Shown here piece by piece: positions 44,865-54,241 of a stretch of 64,000 nt of DNA (positions are counted from its first letter, which is position 1; each line of letters opens with the position of its first letter). This DNA comes from 66-474 sp963771735. GTDB lineage: Bacteria > Pseudomonadota > Gammaproteobacteria > Xanthomonadales > Rhodanobacteraceae. The notes beneath the pieces were generated by a model, which ran no database searches, was not told the origin of the DNA, and worked only from the letters and a program-made list of their open reading frames with translations. The stretch is from NCBI GenBank assembly GCA_963771735.1, contig CAVYUN010000002.1, positions 620,001 to 684,000 of the forward strand, in the 5' to 3' direction. The position numbers and the translations under genes were made by a program.

Positions 44865-44989
44865 CCCTTGCGTCCATGAGCATATTGCGTAGCATCAAGT
44901 TTGAAGTGCACGGTTGAGCATGCTTCCCGAAAGCGGACCGTCGCCATTGGCCGCAACGGGTCGCTACCAGTCCATCGTGTTGGTCATGG

Positions 44990-45697
44990 CTATTGCGCGC
45001 CCCGCAACAGGCGCCGCACCGCGGGCAGGTTGCGGCGGCTGATTTCGGGCTCGGCATCGCTGCCGGCGATCAACGCGCGGGTCGTGCCATCGGCATCGCG
45101 GCGCAGGCCGATCAAGCGTTCGACCGGAATCAGGCAGGCGCGGTGTACGCGCACGAAGCGATCCGGGTGGGTCTCCTCGATCGTTTTCAGCGACTGTTCG
45201 CTCAGGGCTTCTCCGGCGCTGCGATGCACGGTGACATACTTGTCGTCCGCACTCAGGTACAGGACTTCGTGCAGCGGCACCCGCAGCGGCGCGCCATGTG
45301 CCTGCGCCAACAACGTCGCGTCGGCGGCCGGCGAGCGCCGGCGCAGTGCCTGCGCACGTGCCAATGCTTCGCGCAGGCGCTCGATGCGCACCGGTTTCAA
45401 GAGATAGTCCGCCGCGCGGAGTTCGTAGGCGGCCAGCGCGTGTTGTTCGTAGGCCGTGCAGAACACCAGTTGCGGCGGGTTTGGCAGCAACGCCACGCGG
45501 CGCGCCACGCCGATGCCGTCAAGACCGGGCATCGCGATGTCCAACAGCACCAGATCGGGATGCAGTTGCGCACATGCGGCCAGTGCTGCCTCGCCATCGC
45601 CGACGCTCGCGACCACCTCGACGCTCTCGCAGTCGTGCAGCAACGCAGCCAGACGCGTGCGTGCGAGCGGTTCGTCATCGGCGATCAGGACGCGCAC
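44990..45697 (-). CDS. LytTR-family response regulator (AlgR-like)
   Basis: 235 aa. Receiver domain: MRVLIADDEPLART, phospho-accepting Asp53 in LVLLDIAMPG, CTAYEQHALAAYE and LLKPVRIERL (Lys). The LytTR DNA-binding domain (about 135-230) has VLYLSADDKYVTVH, FVRVHRACLIPVERLIGL and the C-terminal ISRRNLPAVRRLL. Controls genes through direct-repeat sites; targets are unknown, though AlgR relatives govern polysaccharide and motility genes. Its start overlaps the kinase gene by 13 bp. Confidence 0.9.
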   Translation of the reverse strand: MRVLIADDEPLARTRLAALLHDCESVEVVASVGDGEAALAACAQLHPDLVLLDIAMPGLDGIGVARRVALLPNPPQLVFCTAYEQHALAAYELRAADYLLKPVRIERLREALARAQALRRRSPAADATLLAQAHGAPLRVPLHEVLYLSADDKYVTVHRSAGEALSEQSLKTIEETHPDRFVRVHRACLIPVERLIGLRRDADGTTRALIAGSDAEPEISRRNLPAVRRLLRGAQ

Positions 45698-46719
45698 GGC
45701 AGCCTCACGATCACGCGGAACACACCGTCGTCAGTGCGCGTTTCCAGTCCCCCGCGCTCGCCGAAGTGGTAAGCGATACGGCGGCGCACGCTGTCCAGTC
45801 CGTGCCCGCTGCGCTTCGGCGCCGCGGCGTCCGGCAACGGGTTGGCAATCTCGATTTCGACGGCACCGGGCAGGCGCCGGCCGCTCATCCGCAGCGTGCC
45901 GCCCTCGCGGCGCGGCTGGATGCCGTGATAGACCGCGTTCTCGACCAGCGGCTGCAGCAGCAGCGCAGGCATTTCCAGATCGGGCGGCAGGTCGCCGAGG
46001 TCGCGCTGCACGTTCAGGCGCTCGCCCAGGCGCAATTGCTCGATCGCGAGGTAGCGGTCGATCAATCCGAGTTCCGCGCCCAATGTGCTGGGTTGGTCAT
46101 CGGCGCCGAGCGAAGCGCGGAACAGTTCGGAAAGATCCTCGACGGTGCGCTCGGCCGCATCCGGATCGACCCGCACCAGCGCGGCGACGGTGTTCATGCT
46201 GTTGTAGAGGAAGTGCGGACGAATGCGCGCCTGCAACGCATCGAATTGCGCGCGCGCCACCGCGGCGAGCCGTGCCCGCCATTCGGCCAGCACGTAGAAA
46301 TAGCGCAGCAGCGCGGCACCCAACAGTGCGGTCAGGATCGTGTTGTCCAGCACGAAGCGTACGCTCGCAGCGGGCGTCAACGCCGTGCCCAGAGCATGAT
46401 CCAGACGCGCGACTACCGCGCTTGCCAGCGCAACCAACGCGACCAGCGCTGCCCACACGAGCGGCCACGCAAAGGCACGCGGCCATCGCATCAGCAACGG
46501 CGACAGCCGGCACAACAGCAGCGATGCCAGCAATGCCAGCCAGACCACGAACGCGGTCGCCGTGGCGAACCCCCGCCAGTGCATGCGCGCATCCGGCGCC
46601 AACGCATCGATCACGACCACCAACTCGGCGACCACGACCAGCGTGAACACCGACGCTGCGCTGCAGAAATCCGGCAGCACGGCGTCATCGGATTTTCGCG
46701 TTGCATGGGTGTCCGCCAT
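45685..46719 (-). CDS. LytS/AlgZ-type sensor histidine kinase
   Basis: 344 aa. Four or five membrane helices in residues 20-145, then a His_kinase domain with the phospho-acceptor His169 in RIRPHFLYNSMNTVAAL, a linker with AIEQLRLGERL, the N box LVENAVYHGIQPR and a G box GHGLDSVRRRI. It lacks a separate sensing domain, so the membrane part probably detects the signal. Cognate partner is the LytTR regulator downstream, with overlapping genes. Confidence 0.9.
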   Translation of the reverse strand: MADTHATRKSDDAVLPDFCSAASVFTLVVVAELVVVIDALAPDARMHWRGFATATAFVVWLALLASLLLCRLSPLLMRWPRAFAWPLVWAALVALVALASAVVARLDHALGTALTPAASVRFVLDNTILTALLGAALLRYFYVLAEWRARLAAVARAQFDALQARIRPHFLYNSMNTVAALVRVDPDAAERTVEDLSELFRASLGADDQPSTLGAELGLIDRYLAIEQLRLGERLNVQRDLGDLPPDLEMPALLLQPLVENAVYHGIQPRREGGTLRMSGRRLPGAVEIEIANPLPDAAAPKRSGHGLDSVRRRIAYHFGERGGLETRTDDGVFRVIVRLPCAS

Positions 46720-46741
46720 GGCGGACAGTATGCCTCAGCCT

Positions 46742-47422
46742 TCAATCGGCAAAGCGTTCCGTCAGGAAGTCCGCGAGGTCCGCGATCTCCTGTGGACACA
46801 CCTGGTGCGCCATCGGGTAGCTGTGCCAATCGACGGCATGGCCCGATTCACGCAGACCGTCGCGCGAGCGTTCGCCAAGGTATTGCGGTACGACGGGATC
46901 GAAGGCGCCGTGGCCCATGAAGATCGGTGTGTCGGCATTCGCGATGTTGCGTTCGTCCACAGTCTTTTCGGCAATCGGCAGATAGGTGGACAGCGCCACG
47001 ATGGCCGACAGTTTTTGCGCATGCCGCAGGCCCGCGGCCAGCGCGATCGCGCCGCCTTGCGAGAAACCTGTCAGCACGATGTTCGCCGGCGGTACACCGC
47101 GTTCGTTTTCGCGTTGGATCAGCGCTTCCACCGCGCCGATCGAGGCGCGGATGCCGGTTTCGTCCTGCTTCTGTGCCAGGTCGAATCCCGTGATGTCGTA
47201 CCACGCGCGCATCGGCAATCCACCGTTCAACGTGATCGGCCGCACCGGCGCATGCGGGAACACGAAGCGCAACGGCGGCCAGCCCGGCCGCAGCAGCTGC
47301 GGGACGATCGGCGCGAAGTCGTGGCCGTCCGCGCCTAGGCCATGCAGCCACAGGACCACATGGCGGGGATCGGGACCGGTTTCGTTCTCGACGGCAGGCA
47401 GCACGTCTTGCATGGCAGGCAT
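46742..47422 (-). CDS. Carboxylesterase/phospholipase of the alpha/beta hydrolase fold (EstB-like)
   Basis: 226 aa from the ATG at 47422 (a GTG at 47440 also in frame). VVLWLHGLGADGHDFAPI, FVFPHAPVRPITLNGG, RAWYDITGFD, elbow VLTGFSQGGAIALAAG (Ser), IFMGHGAFDPVVP (Asp) and SYPMAHQVCPQE (His) are the full set of the family. A cytoplasmic esterase with broad short-chain specificity in known members. The histidine kinase gene starts 22 bp downstream on the same strand. Confidence 0.92.
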   Translation of the reverse strand: MPAMQDVLPAVENETGPDPRHVVLWLHGLGADGHDFAPIVPQLLRPGWPPLRFVFPHAPVRPITLNGGLPMRAWYDITGFDLAQKQDETGIRASIGAVEALIQRENERGVPPANIVLTGFSQGGAIALAAGLRHAQKLSAIVALSTYLPIAEKTVDERNIANADTPIFMGHGAFDPVVPQYLGERSRDGLRESGHAVDWHSYPMAHQVCPQEIADLADFLTERFAD

Positions 47423-47527
47423 TCGCGGCTTGAAACGCACAGCTTAACGGCTCGGCGAGCGCCCGGGACTTCCGGCGCTTGCGCGTGCGCGGGGCGTCTG
47501 GCTAGGCTCGCTCTTTTGCTTGGGGCC

Positions 47528-50040
47528 ATGTCCATGAATCGCATCGTCGTTGCCGGCCTGGCCGGCCTGCTGGTCTGCTCGGCCGCGCTCGCCGCGCCGC
47601 AAGATGCATCGCGCGCCGCCACCGGCGCCGCGCAGAAAATCAGCCTGGAACAGATCATGGCCAATCCCGACTGGATCGGGCCGCCGGTCGACGATGAATA
47701 CTGGGGTGTCGACGGCCGCAGCGTCTACTTCAAGCTGAAGCGCAAGGGTTCGTCGATCCGCGACCTGTACCGCGTCGCCACCACGGGCGGTACGCCGGTG
47801 AAGTTGAGCGATTCGGAGCTCGCGAACGCCACCGGCCCGGCGGTGTTCGACCGCGCGCGTGATCGCGCTGCTTATCTGCTGCATGACGACGTGTTCGTGC
47901 GCGACGTTTCGTCCGGCGCGACCCGCCAGGTCACCCGCGATGACGCCGACAAATCCGGCCTGCAGATTTCCGGCAACGGCCAGCTGGTGAGCTGGAGCGA
48001 GAACAACGACTGGTACGTCTGGAATGCGGCGACGGGCATGGTCGCGCCGGTCGCGACGCTGAAAGCCGAAAACAACCCGGCCGAGGCCAAGCCCGACCAG
48101 ATGGAGCGCCTGCAGCTCCACCTGTTCTCGACCCTGCGCGAGATCAAGGCCGACAAGCAGGCGGTACACGATCGCACCCGGCAGCTGGACAGCGAGAACC
48201 CCGCACGCGCGCAGGAGCCTTTCTACCTTGGCGACAAGGTGCGCGTCGTGGCGACTTCGCTGTCGCCGAACGCACGCTGGATGGTGGTGGTGACCGTGCC
48301 GAAGTCCTGGCAGCGCGGCAAGCATCCGGACGTGATCCACTACGTCAACGACTCGGGCTATCCGGAAGCCGAACGCGCGCGCACCTACGTCGGGCACAAC
48401 AGTCCCGCGCCGCAGTCGTTGGTGCTGCTGGATCTGCAAACCCACAAGCAATATGCGCTGTCGGTGGACGGCCTGCCCGGCATCCACGACGACCCGCTGC
48501 ACGACGCTGCGGGTGAAGCGCATCGCGCAACTCAAGCAAGGCAGGCCACGACGAGGAGGCCACCGCGCTGGCCGCGCCCAAGACGCGTCCGGTGTCGGTG
48601 AATTTCATTCCGCTCGGCAATGGCTACGGACCGGCGATCGCGTGGACGCCGGACGGCAGCGAAGTCGCGGTCGAGCTGGTCGCCAACGACCACAAGGACC
48701 GCTGGATCGAGACGGTCGATTTCGCCAACCACAAGTTCGTGAACCAGAACCGTTTGACCGACCACGCCTGGATCAACTGGAGTTTCAACGAGCTCGGCTG
48801 GCTGCCCGACAACCGCACGCTGTGGTTCGATTCGGAGGCCAGCGGCTGGTCGCAGCTGTACGTGAAGCCGCTGGACGGCAGCGCGCGCGCGCTGACCGGC
48901 ACCGGCTACGAAGTGTCCGATCCGGTTGTTTCGCCGGACGGCAAATGGTTCTACCTGCTGGCCAACAAGCAGGCGCCGTACGATTACGACGTGTATCGCT
49001 TGCCGACGGATGGCGGCACGCTGCAGCAGGTCACGCACTACCAGGGCGTGTCCTGTGCCGAATGCAGCGGGTTGTTCCAGCTTTCACCCGACGGCAGCAA
49101 GCTCGTGGTGCTGCATTCCACGCCCTACATTCCGCCGCAACTCGCGGTCGTGAACAGCGACGGCAGCGACCCGCGCGACCTCACCGACACGCGCACGCCG
49201 CAATACAAGGCGATGCACTGGGTACAACCGCAGTTCGTCAAGGTGCCGAGCAGCCACGGCCATTTCGGGATCTGGGCCAAGTACTACCAGCCAGCCGACT
49301 ACGACACCTCGCACAAGCATCCCGCGGTGCTGTTCGTGCACGGCGCCGGCTACTTGCAGGATGTGACCAAGGGCTGGTCGTACTACTTCCGCGAACAGAT
49401 GTTCGACAATCTGTTGTTGCAGGAAGGCTACGTGGTGCTCGACATGGATTACCGCGCGTCGGCCGGCTACGGCCGCGACTGGCGCGATGCGATTTACCAG
49501 CACATGGGCCATCCGGAGCTGCAGGACTTGCTGGACGGCAAGGCCTGGCTTGTGAAGAACCACGACGTCGATCCGAAGCGCGTGGGCATCTACGGTGGCT
49601 CCTACGGCGGCTTCATGACCGAGATGGCCATCCTGCGCGCGCCGGGTGAGTTCGCCGCCGGCGCGGCCCAGCGGCCGCCCGCCGACTGGACCAGCTACAA
49701 CGACAATTACACCTCGGACATCCTCAACACGCCGCAGCTCGATCCCGAAGCCTACAAGGGTTCCTCGCCGATCGAATACGCCCAGAACCTGCAGGATCCG
49801 CTGCTGATCAACCATGGGCTGATCGACAACAACGTGATGCCGGGCGATTCGATCCGCCTGTACCAGCGCTTCATCGAACTGCACAAGAAGGATTTCTGGA
49901 TCTCGCTGTACCCGATGGAACGCCACGACTTCAAATACGCCGACGACTGGTACGACGAATACCGGCGCGTCCACGACCTGTTCACGCGGTTCGTGAAGGA
50001 CCGGAACGGCAACGTTCCGGCCACGCAGCAAATGAAGTAA
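47528..50040 (+). pseudogene. S9 family peptidase (DPP IV-like), frame broken twice
   Basis: About 835 codons. Signal peptide MSMNRIVVAGLAGLLVCSAALA, beta-propeller domain (SLEQIMANPDWIG, VYFKLKRKGSSIRDLY and later WINWSFNELGWLPDN, SPDGKWFYLLANK), then the C-terminal hydrolase: PAVLFVHGAGYLQ, YGGSYGGFMTEMAI (Ser), HGLIDNNVMPGDS (Asp) and PMERHDFKYAD (His). One extra base just before 48507 and another at CC 48546-48547 move the frame within 40 bp, in the propeller; fixing both joins LRVKRIAQLKQG to HDEEATALAAP. Should act in the periplasm on peptides. Remaining residues are well conserved. Confidence 0.9.
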
Positions 50041-50066
50041 CCCGAGATTTGATCATGCACGGGAAA

Positions 50067-50089
50067 GGGCGCCGCATGGCGCCCTTTTT
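50067..50089. terminator. Bidirectional Rho-independent terminator
   Basis: Perfect stem GGGCGCC / GGCGCCC with GCAT loop, TTTTT on the plus side and a shorter A-rich stretch (GAAA) on the other, placed between the convergent S9 peptidase and export lipoprotein genes. The best terminator in the window. Confidence 0.92.
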
Positions 50090-50108
50090 CCGTCGGGTCC
50101 GAACTGCC

Positions 50109-51266
50109 CTATTTGGTGGTGTTGATGTAGTAGTTGCTCGACGCCGCGGCGCTCAGTGCGCTGGTGAGCGGCAGCAACTGGGTGAGGAAGCGGTTCCAGC
50201 GGGTGACACCGGCGGCGGACGCGAACACCACGTCTCCCGGCTTCACGTCGAATCCATCGGCCAGCGCGAACGCGGCCGGCGATTTCAGGTCGAGCTGGTA
50301 AACCGTCGGGCGCTGCGCCTGGTGGCCGTCCTTGTCGAATGCGCCGCGCACGACATAGATCATGCCCTTGGAGGTAACCTCGTTGAGGCCACCGGCATCG
50401 CCGAGCGCCTGCGTCAACGTGATGTCACCGGTCTTGAAGCGCACCGCCTGCGGACGCGTGACCTCACCCATGACGAATACCTTCTCGCGATCGTTGTAGG
50501 GCACCAGCACGCGATCGCCCGGACGCAGGTAGATCTTGCCGGCGGGCCCGCCCTTTCCTGCATAGCCGCTCATGTCGAGGTGGTAAGTCTGGTCACCACG
50601 CGTCAACACCACGTCGGCGAGGTTGGCATTCTGGTTGTCCACGCCCGCGTTGGCGATCGCCTCGCCCAATGTCACGGGTACGGTGGTGATGGGCTGCGCT
50701 CCGGATTTCACCAGTGCGCCTTCCAGCACGACGTGCTGGCTGGCGTAATTGGCGACACTGATGTCCACCATCGGATTCTTGATCCAGTGCGCCAACTTGG
50801 ACGCGATCGCATGGCGCGCCTGTTCGATGGTCATGCCTCCGATCTTCATCTGCCCGATGTACGGGTAGTAGATCGTTCCGTCCGGCCGCACCAGGCGACC
50901 ATTGGCCTCACTTGCTTGCTGCGATCCCGCGGGCGCGGTCAGTTCGGGGTGGTCCCATACGGTGATGTACAACGTGTCGCCGGGGCCGATGTGATACGCC
51001 TGCGGTTGGTAGTCGAGCAACGCCTGCGGAATGACGGGCTCGGTGGCCGCCGCCTGTTGGGTGGTCACCAGTTGCGGCGTGATCGGAACCAGCTGCACAT
51101 AGTCGCTGTTGCTGCTGCGCACGCCCATGGTCTGCCCCGGCGCGATGCCGCACCCCGCCAGACCCGCAAGGGCAAGTGTGCATGCGAACAAACCCAAGGC
51201 ACGTGTCATGCGCCGCCCATCCAAACCCATTACCGAGACCGATCGACGCGCATGTGCGATGTTCAT
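50109..51266 (-). CDS. Outer-membrane polysaccharide export lipoprotein (Wza/GumB-like)
   Basis: 385 aa, AGGAG 10 nt before the ATG at 51266. Lipoprotein signal with the lipobox LAGLAGCG (Cys39 from this start; later starts at 51230 or 51209 would shorten the signal to a more usual length). Poly_export domain: YHIGPGDTLYITVWDHPEL, VRPDGTIYYPYIGQMKIGG and MTIEQARHAIASKL, followed by two SLBB-type repeats (HVVLEGALVKSGAQPI, VFVMGEVTRPQAVRF). It forms the outer-membrane channel for exported polysaccharide and pairs with the tyrosine autokinase encoded divergently. Confidence 0.92.
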   Translation of the reverse strand: MNIAHARRSVSVMGLDGRRMTRALGLFACTLALAGLAGCGIAPGQTMGVRSSNSDYVQLVPITPQLVTTQQAAATEPVIPQALLDYQPQAYHIGPGDTLYITVWDHPELTAPAGSQQASEANGRLVRPDGTIYYPYIGQMKIGGMTIEQARHAIASKLAHWIKNPMVDISVANYASQHVVLEGALVKSGAQPITTVPVTLGEAIANAGVDNQNANLADVVLTRGDQTYHLDMSGYAGKGGPAGKIYLRPGDRVLVPYNDREKVFVMGEVTRPQAVRFKTGDITLTQALGDAGGLNEVTSKGMIYVVRGAFDKDGHQAQRPTVYQLDLKSPAAFALADGFDVKPGDVVFASAAGVTRWNRFLTQLLPLTSALSAAASSNYYINTTK

Positions 51267-51997
51267 GATTCGCGGGCTCCTGTGACTGTTTCGATCCCTG
51301 TATCAACACCGGTTCTGGTGCCGAGCCCGGAGTATGGTCATCTTGTGCAGCGATTGTCTACCCAGCTTGCGAACGCGATTAGCGAAGTATTTATTTATAT
51401 CTTATTCATTGCATTTTTAATTAATTCATTCACCTGAATGAATCGTCCAGAAACATGAATATGGCGGAGCGGGATCGAATCGACACCACACCCCTTCTTA
51501 CTTGGATGCGAAACAACACGACCGTCGCAATGTCCCGCAATGTGACATGCGTGAAGCCTGCATGAAACATACTGGAAACGGAATGCGATCGGACAACTCA
51601 CGGATGCTGACGGCCCACTGAACATGCGCTGCTTCGATGCCAAGTGCATGGCCCCAAGCACGTCCCGATCGCGATGAACTGGTCTACACTCGACTGCCTT
51701 ACCTCTTGCGCAACGCAATGACGGATTGACCGAGCAAATCACGTTTCACGCATCACCCGTAACTTTCTGCCGTGTTTCAAGAAGGTTCAAGACTGACCTA
51801 TCACGATCCGTTTTACAGGCATTGAAACGGATTACCGATAGCCATTTAAATCCACTCACGCAGTGGAAGAACAAGCATCTCCGGACGATGCAGCACTTCG
51901 CGTGCGAAACATCGAATCGCGTTAATCGACGGGCCCGTTTACGGCGCCGAGTCGGCGATTTCCCCCGCAGATGTCCCTTCCACGGGATAGGAGCCCC
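51267..51997 (+). other. Long divergent promoter region of the export/kinase genes, partly AT-rich
   Basis: About 730 bp without a convincing coding frame between the divergent export lipoprotein and tyrosine kinase genes. An AT-rich island at roughly 51385-51440 stands out from the GC-rich surroundings (TATTTATTTATATC, TTTTTAATTAATTC), then ATTCATTCACCTGAATGAAT, a near-palindrome at 51421-51440 (ATTCATTC / GAATGAAT). Such a region fits regulated transcription of a polysaccharide operon, perhaps with nucleoid-protein binding. Confidence 0.5.
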
Positions 51998-54241
51998 ATG
52001 AACAAGGCGATGACCATTGCGAACCCACGAGCAGGCGGGTTCGGCGCGCGCCCGGAGGACACCATCGATCTGCGGGCTCTTCTCGGAACACTCCTCGATC
52101 ACAAGCGACTGATCATCGGGATCACGGCTGCGTGTTTCGTGCTCGCTCTCGTCTATGTGCTGATCGCGACGCCCGTTTACCAAGCCAACGCAATGGTACA
52201 GGTCGAGCAGTCGCCGACCCTTCCGGGCCTGACGGCGGTCGCGGAAGCCGTGGGCGCTTCCAACCCGGAATCCACCGACGCGCTCTCCATCCTCACCGCG
52301 GATTCGGTGCTCAAGCCCGCGGTCGACAACCTCGACCTGAACATCGTGGTCGGCAATTACCAGATACCGGTGCTCGGCAGCCTGATCGCGCGTGCGAATA
52401 CACCGCCGGCACCCGGTGTTGTCGCCAAACCGTGGTTCGGACTCGCGGGATACAACTGGGGCGGCTCGCACCTGGACGTGAGCCGGCTGGACGTTCCTGA
52501 CGATCTGCTTGGCAAGAAGATGACGCTGGTGGCTGGCAGGAACGGTGCCTACACGCTGTGGCAGGACAGCTCCATTCCGTTCACGCGCGGCAAGCTGCTG
52601 CTGCGCGGAATGGCCGGCAAGACGGCGAAGGGTTCCGGCGTGACGATGCAGGTGGACAGCCTGCAGGCCAACCCCGGCATGCGTTTCCATGTCACCCGCA
52701 ACTACGAGATGACGACGATCCACCACCTGAAGAACGCCATCAAGGCGAAACAGGCATCGCAAGGCGCGAATGTCATCGAGCTGAGTTACGACAGCGACAA
52801 CCCGCAGAGGGCCGTCGCGGTACTCGACCAGGTCACCAAGGCATACCTGGCCCAGAACGTGGGGCGCAATTCGGCGCAAGCTGCCAACAGCTTGAAATTC
52901 GTGAATCGGCAAATGCCGGTAGTGAAGAAGCGACTGGAGGATGCGCAGGCGGCGCTCAACGCGTACCAGCTCAAGGCGCATTCCGTGGACGTGCCGATGC
53001 AGACGCAAAGCATGCTGACCCAGATCGACACCCTGGACGCCAGCATCCAGCAGTTGCAGACGCAGAAGATCGCGGCGGCTCGCCTCTACACGCCCGCAAA
53101 TCCCGCCTATAAGTCGATCGTCAAACAGATCGGGGCCTTGTCGGCGCAGAAGGCCGCGATCCAAAAGCGTATGGACACGCTGCCCAACACGCAGAGGGAA
53201 TTGCTGCGCCTGAACGGCAACGTGAGCGTGCTCAACGCGACCTACAATGGATTGCTCAACGAGGAGCAACAGCTCGAAATCGCACAGGCCGGCACCGTCG
53301 GCACCACGCGCATCGTCGACAAGCCCACCGTGGACATCACGCGGCCGGTGAAGCCACGCAAATTGCTCACGGTCGCCGCCGGCACTTTCGTCGGCGCGTT
53401 TTTCGCGGTCGGCTTCGTGATGTTGCGCAACGTGCTCCGTCAGGGCGTCGAGGATCCTTCGGAGATAGAGCAACTCGGCTTGCCGGTGTACACCGCCATT
53501 CCGTTGAGTGCGCAACAGATCGAACTGTCGGAACGCCGCCAGCGCCTGTTCGCTCGACGCCGCCATCGCCTGCTGGCACTGGCCGCACCCGAAGACCTGG
53601 CCGCCGAAGCGTTGCGCAGCCTGCGTACCAGCCTGCGGTTCGTGCAACGTGACGCCAGCAACAAGCTAGTGATGATTTGCGGCGCCAGCTCGAAGGCGGG
53701 CAAGACGTTCGTCTCCGCCAACCTTGCCGCAGTGAATGCGCAGGCCGGCCAGCGCGTGCTGCTGATCGACGCCAACATGCGCGATGCCCAGTTGCATACC
53801 ATCCTCGGCGGGAGGCCGGAGAACGGGTTGTCCGAATTGCTCGCCGACCAGATCGTCGACATGGAAGCGATCCGCGACGTCGAGGGCGTGGAGAACCTGC
53901 ATTTCATCCCGGCTGGCCGGCGCCCCGCCAACCCCTCGGAATTACTGATGCGCGACAGTTTCGCGGCGCTGCTGCAACGGCTTTCCCCGCATTACGACAT
54001 GGTGGTGATCGACAGCCCGCCGATCCTGGCTGTCACGGATGCCGCAATCATCGGCCACCACGCCGGCACCAGCTTGCTGGTGGTGCGCTACGGCCTCAAC
54101 CATTCGCGCGAGGTCGAGATGGCCTTGCAGCGACTGCAGCAAAGCGGTGTCGAGGTCAGCGGGGTGGTTTTCAACGGCATGGAGAAGCGCAGCGGCGGCT
54201 ACTCACCCTACGGTTATTTCGGTTATGGAACCGAGGCATGA
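51998..54241 (+). CDS. Polysaccharide co-polymerase/tyrosine autokinase (Wzc-like)
   Basis: 747 aa from the ATG at 51998 with TAGGAG upstream. An N-terminal Wzz domain has two membrane helices (LIIGITAACFVLALVYVLIA near 35-55 and LLTVAAGTFVGAFFAVGFVM near 465-485) and a long periplasmic coiled coil between. The cytoplasmic BY-kinase has Walker A VMICGASSKAGKTFVSAN, Walker A' VLLIDANMRD and Walker B MVVIDSPPILAVTD. The C-terminus is a Tyr cluster (GGYSPYGYFGYG), the expected autophosphorylation site. It controls chain length and export with the Wza-like lipoprotein. A matching active phosphatase is not in this cluster, but a degenerate one is at 12.0-13.8 kb. Confidence 0.94.
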   Translation: MNKAMTIANPRAGGFGARPEDTIDLRALLGTLLDHKRLIIGITAACFVLALVYVLIATPVYQANAMVQVEQSPTLPGLTAVAEAVGASNPESTDALSILTADSVLKPAVDNLDLNIVVGNYQIPVLGSLIARANTPPAPGVVAKPWFGLAGYNWGGSHLDVSRLDVPDDLLGKKMTLVAGRNGAYTLWQDSSIPFTRGKLLLRGMAGKTAKGSGVTMQVDSLQANPGMRFHVTRNYEMTTIHHLKNAIKAKQASQGANVIELSYDSDNPQRAVAVLDQVTKAYLAQNVGRNSAQAANSLKFVNRQMPVVKKRLEDAQAALNAYQLKAHSVDVPMQTQSMLTQIDTLDASIQQLQTQKIAAARLYTPANPAYKSIVKQIGALSAQKAAIQKRMDTLPNTQRELLRLNGNVSVLNATYNGLLNEEQQLEIAQAGTVGTTRIVDKPTVDITRPVKPRKLLTVAAGTFVGAFFAVGFVMLRNVLRQGVEDPSEIEQLGLPVYTAIPLSAQQIELSERRQRLFARRRHRLLALAAPEDLAAEALRSLRTSLRFVQRDASNKLVMICGASSKAGKTFVSANLAAVNAQAGQRVLLIDANMRDAQLHTILGGRPENGLSELLADQIVDMEAIRDVEGVENLHFIPAGRRPANPSELLMRDSFAALLQRLSPHYDMVVIDSPPILAVTDAAIIGHHAGTSLLVVRYGLNHSREVEMALQRLQQSGVEVSGVVFNGMEKRSGGYSPYGYFGYGTEA

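Noticed and set aside
45298..46920. 540-codon open frame on the plus strand
   Set aside because: Antisense to the histidine kinase and regulator, with no domain and very high Arg content.
51395..51742. 115-codon minus-strand frame in the long control region
   Set aside because: No ribosome binding site, no motif, and odd Cys/Arg-rich composition.
51746..53647. 633-codon open frame on the minus strand
   Set aside because: Antisense to the well-supported Wzc-like kinase.
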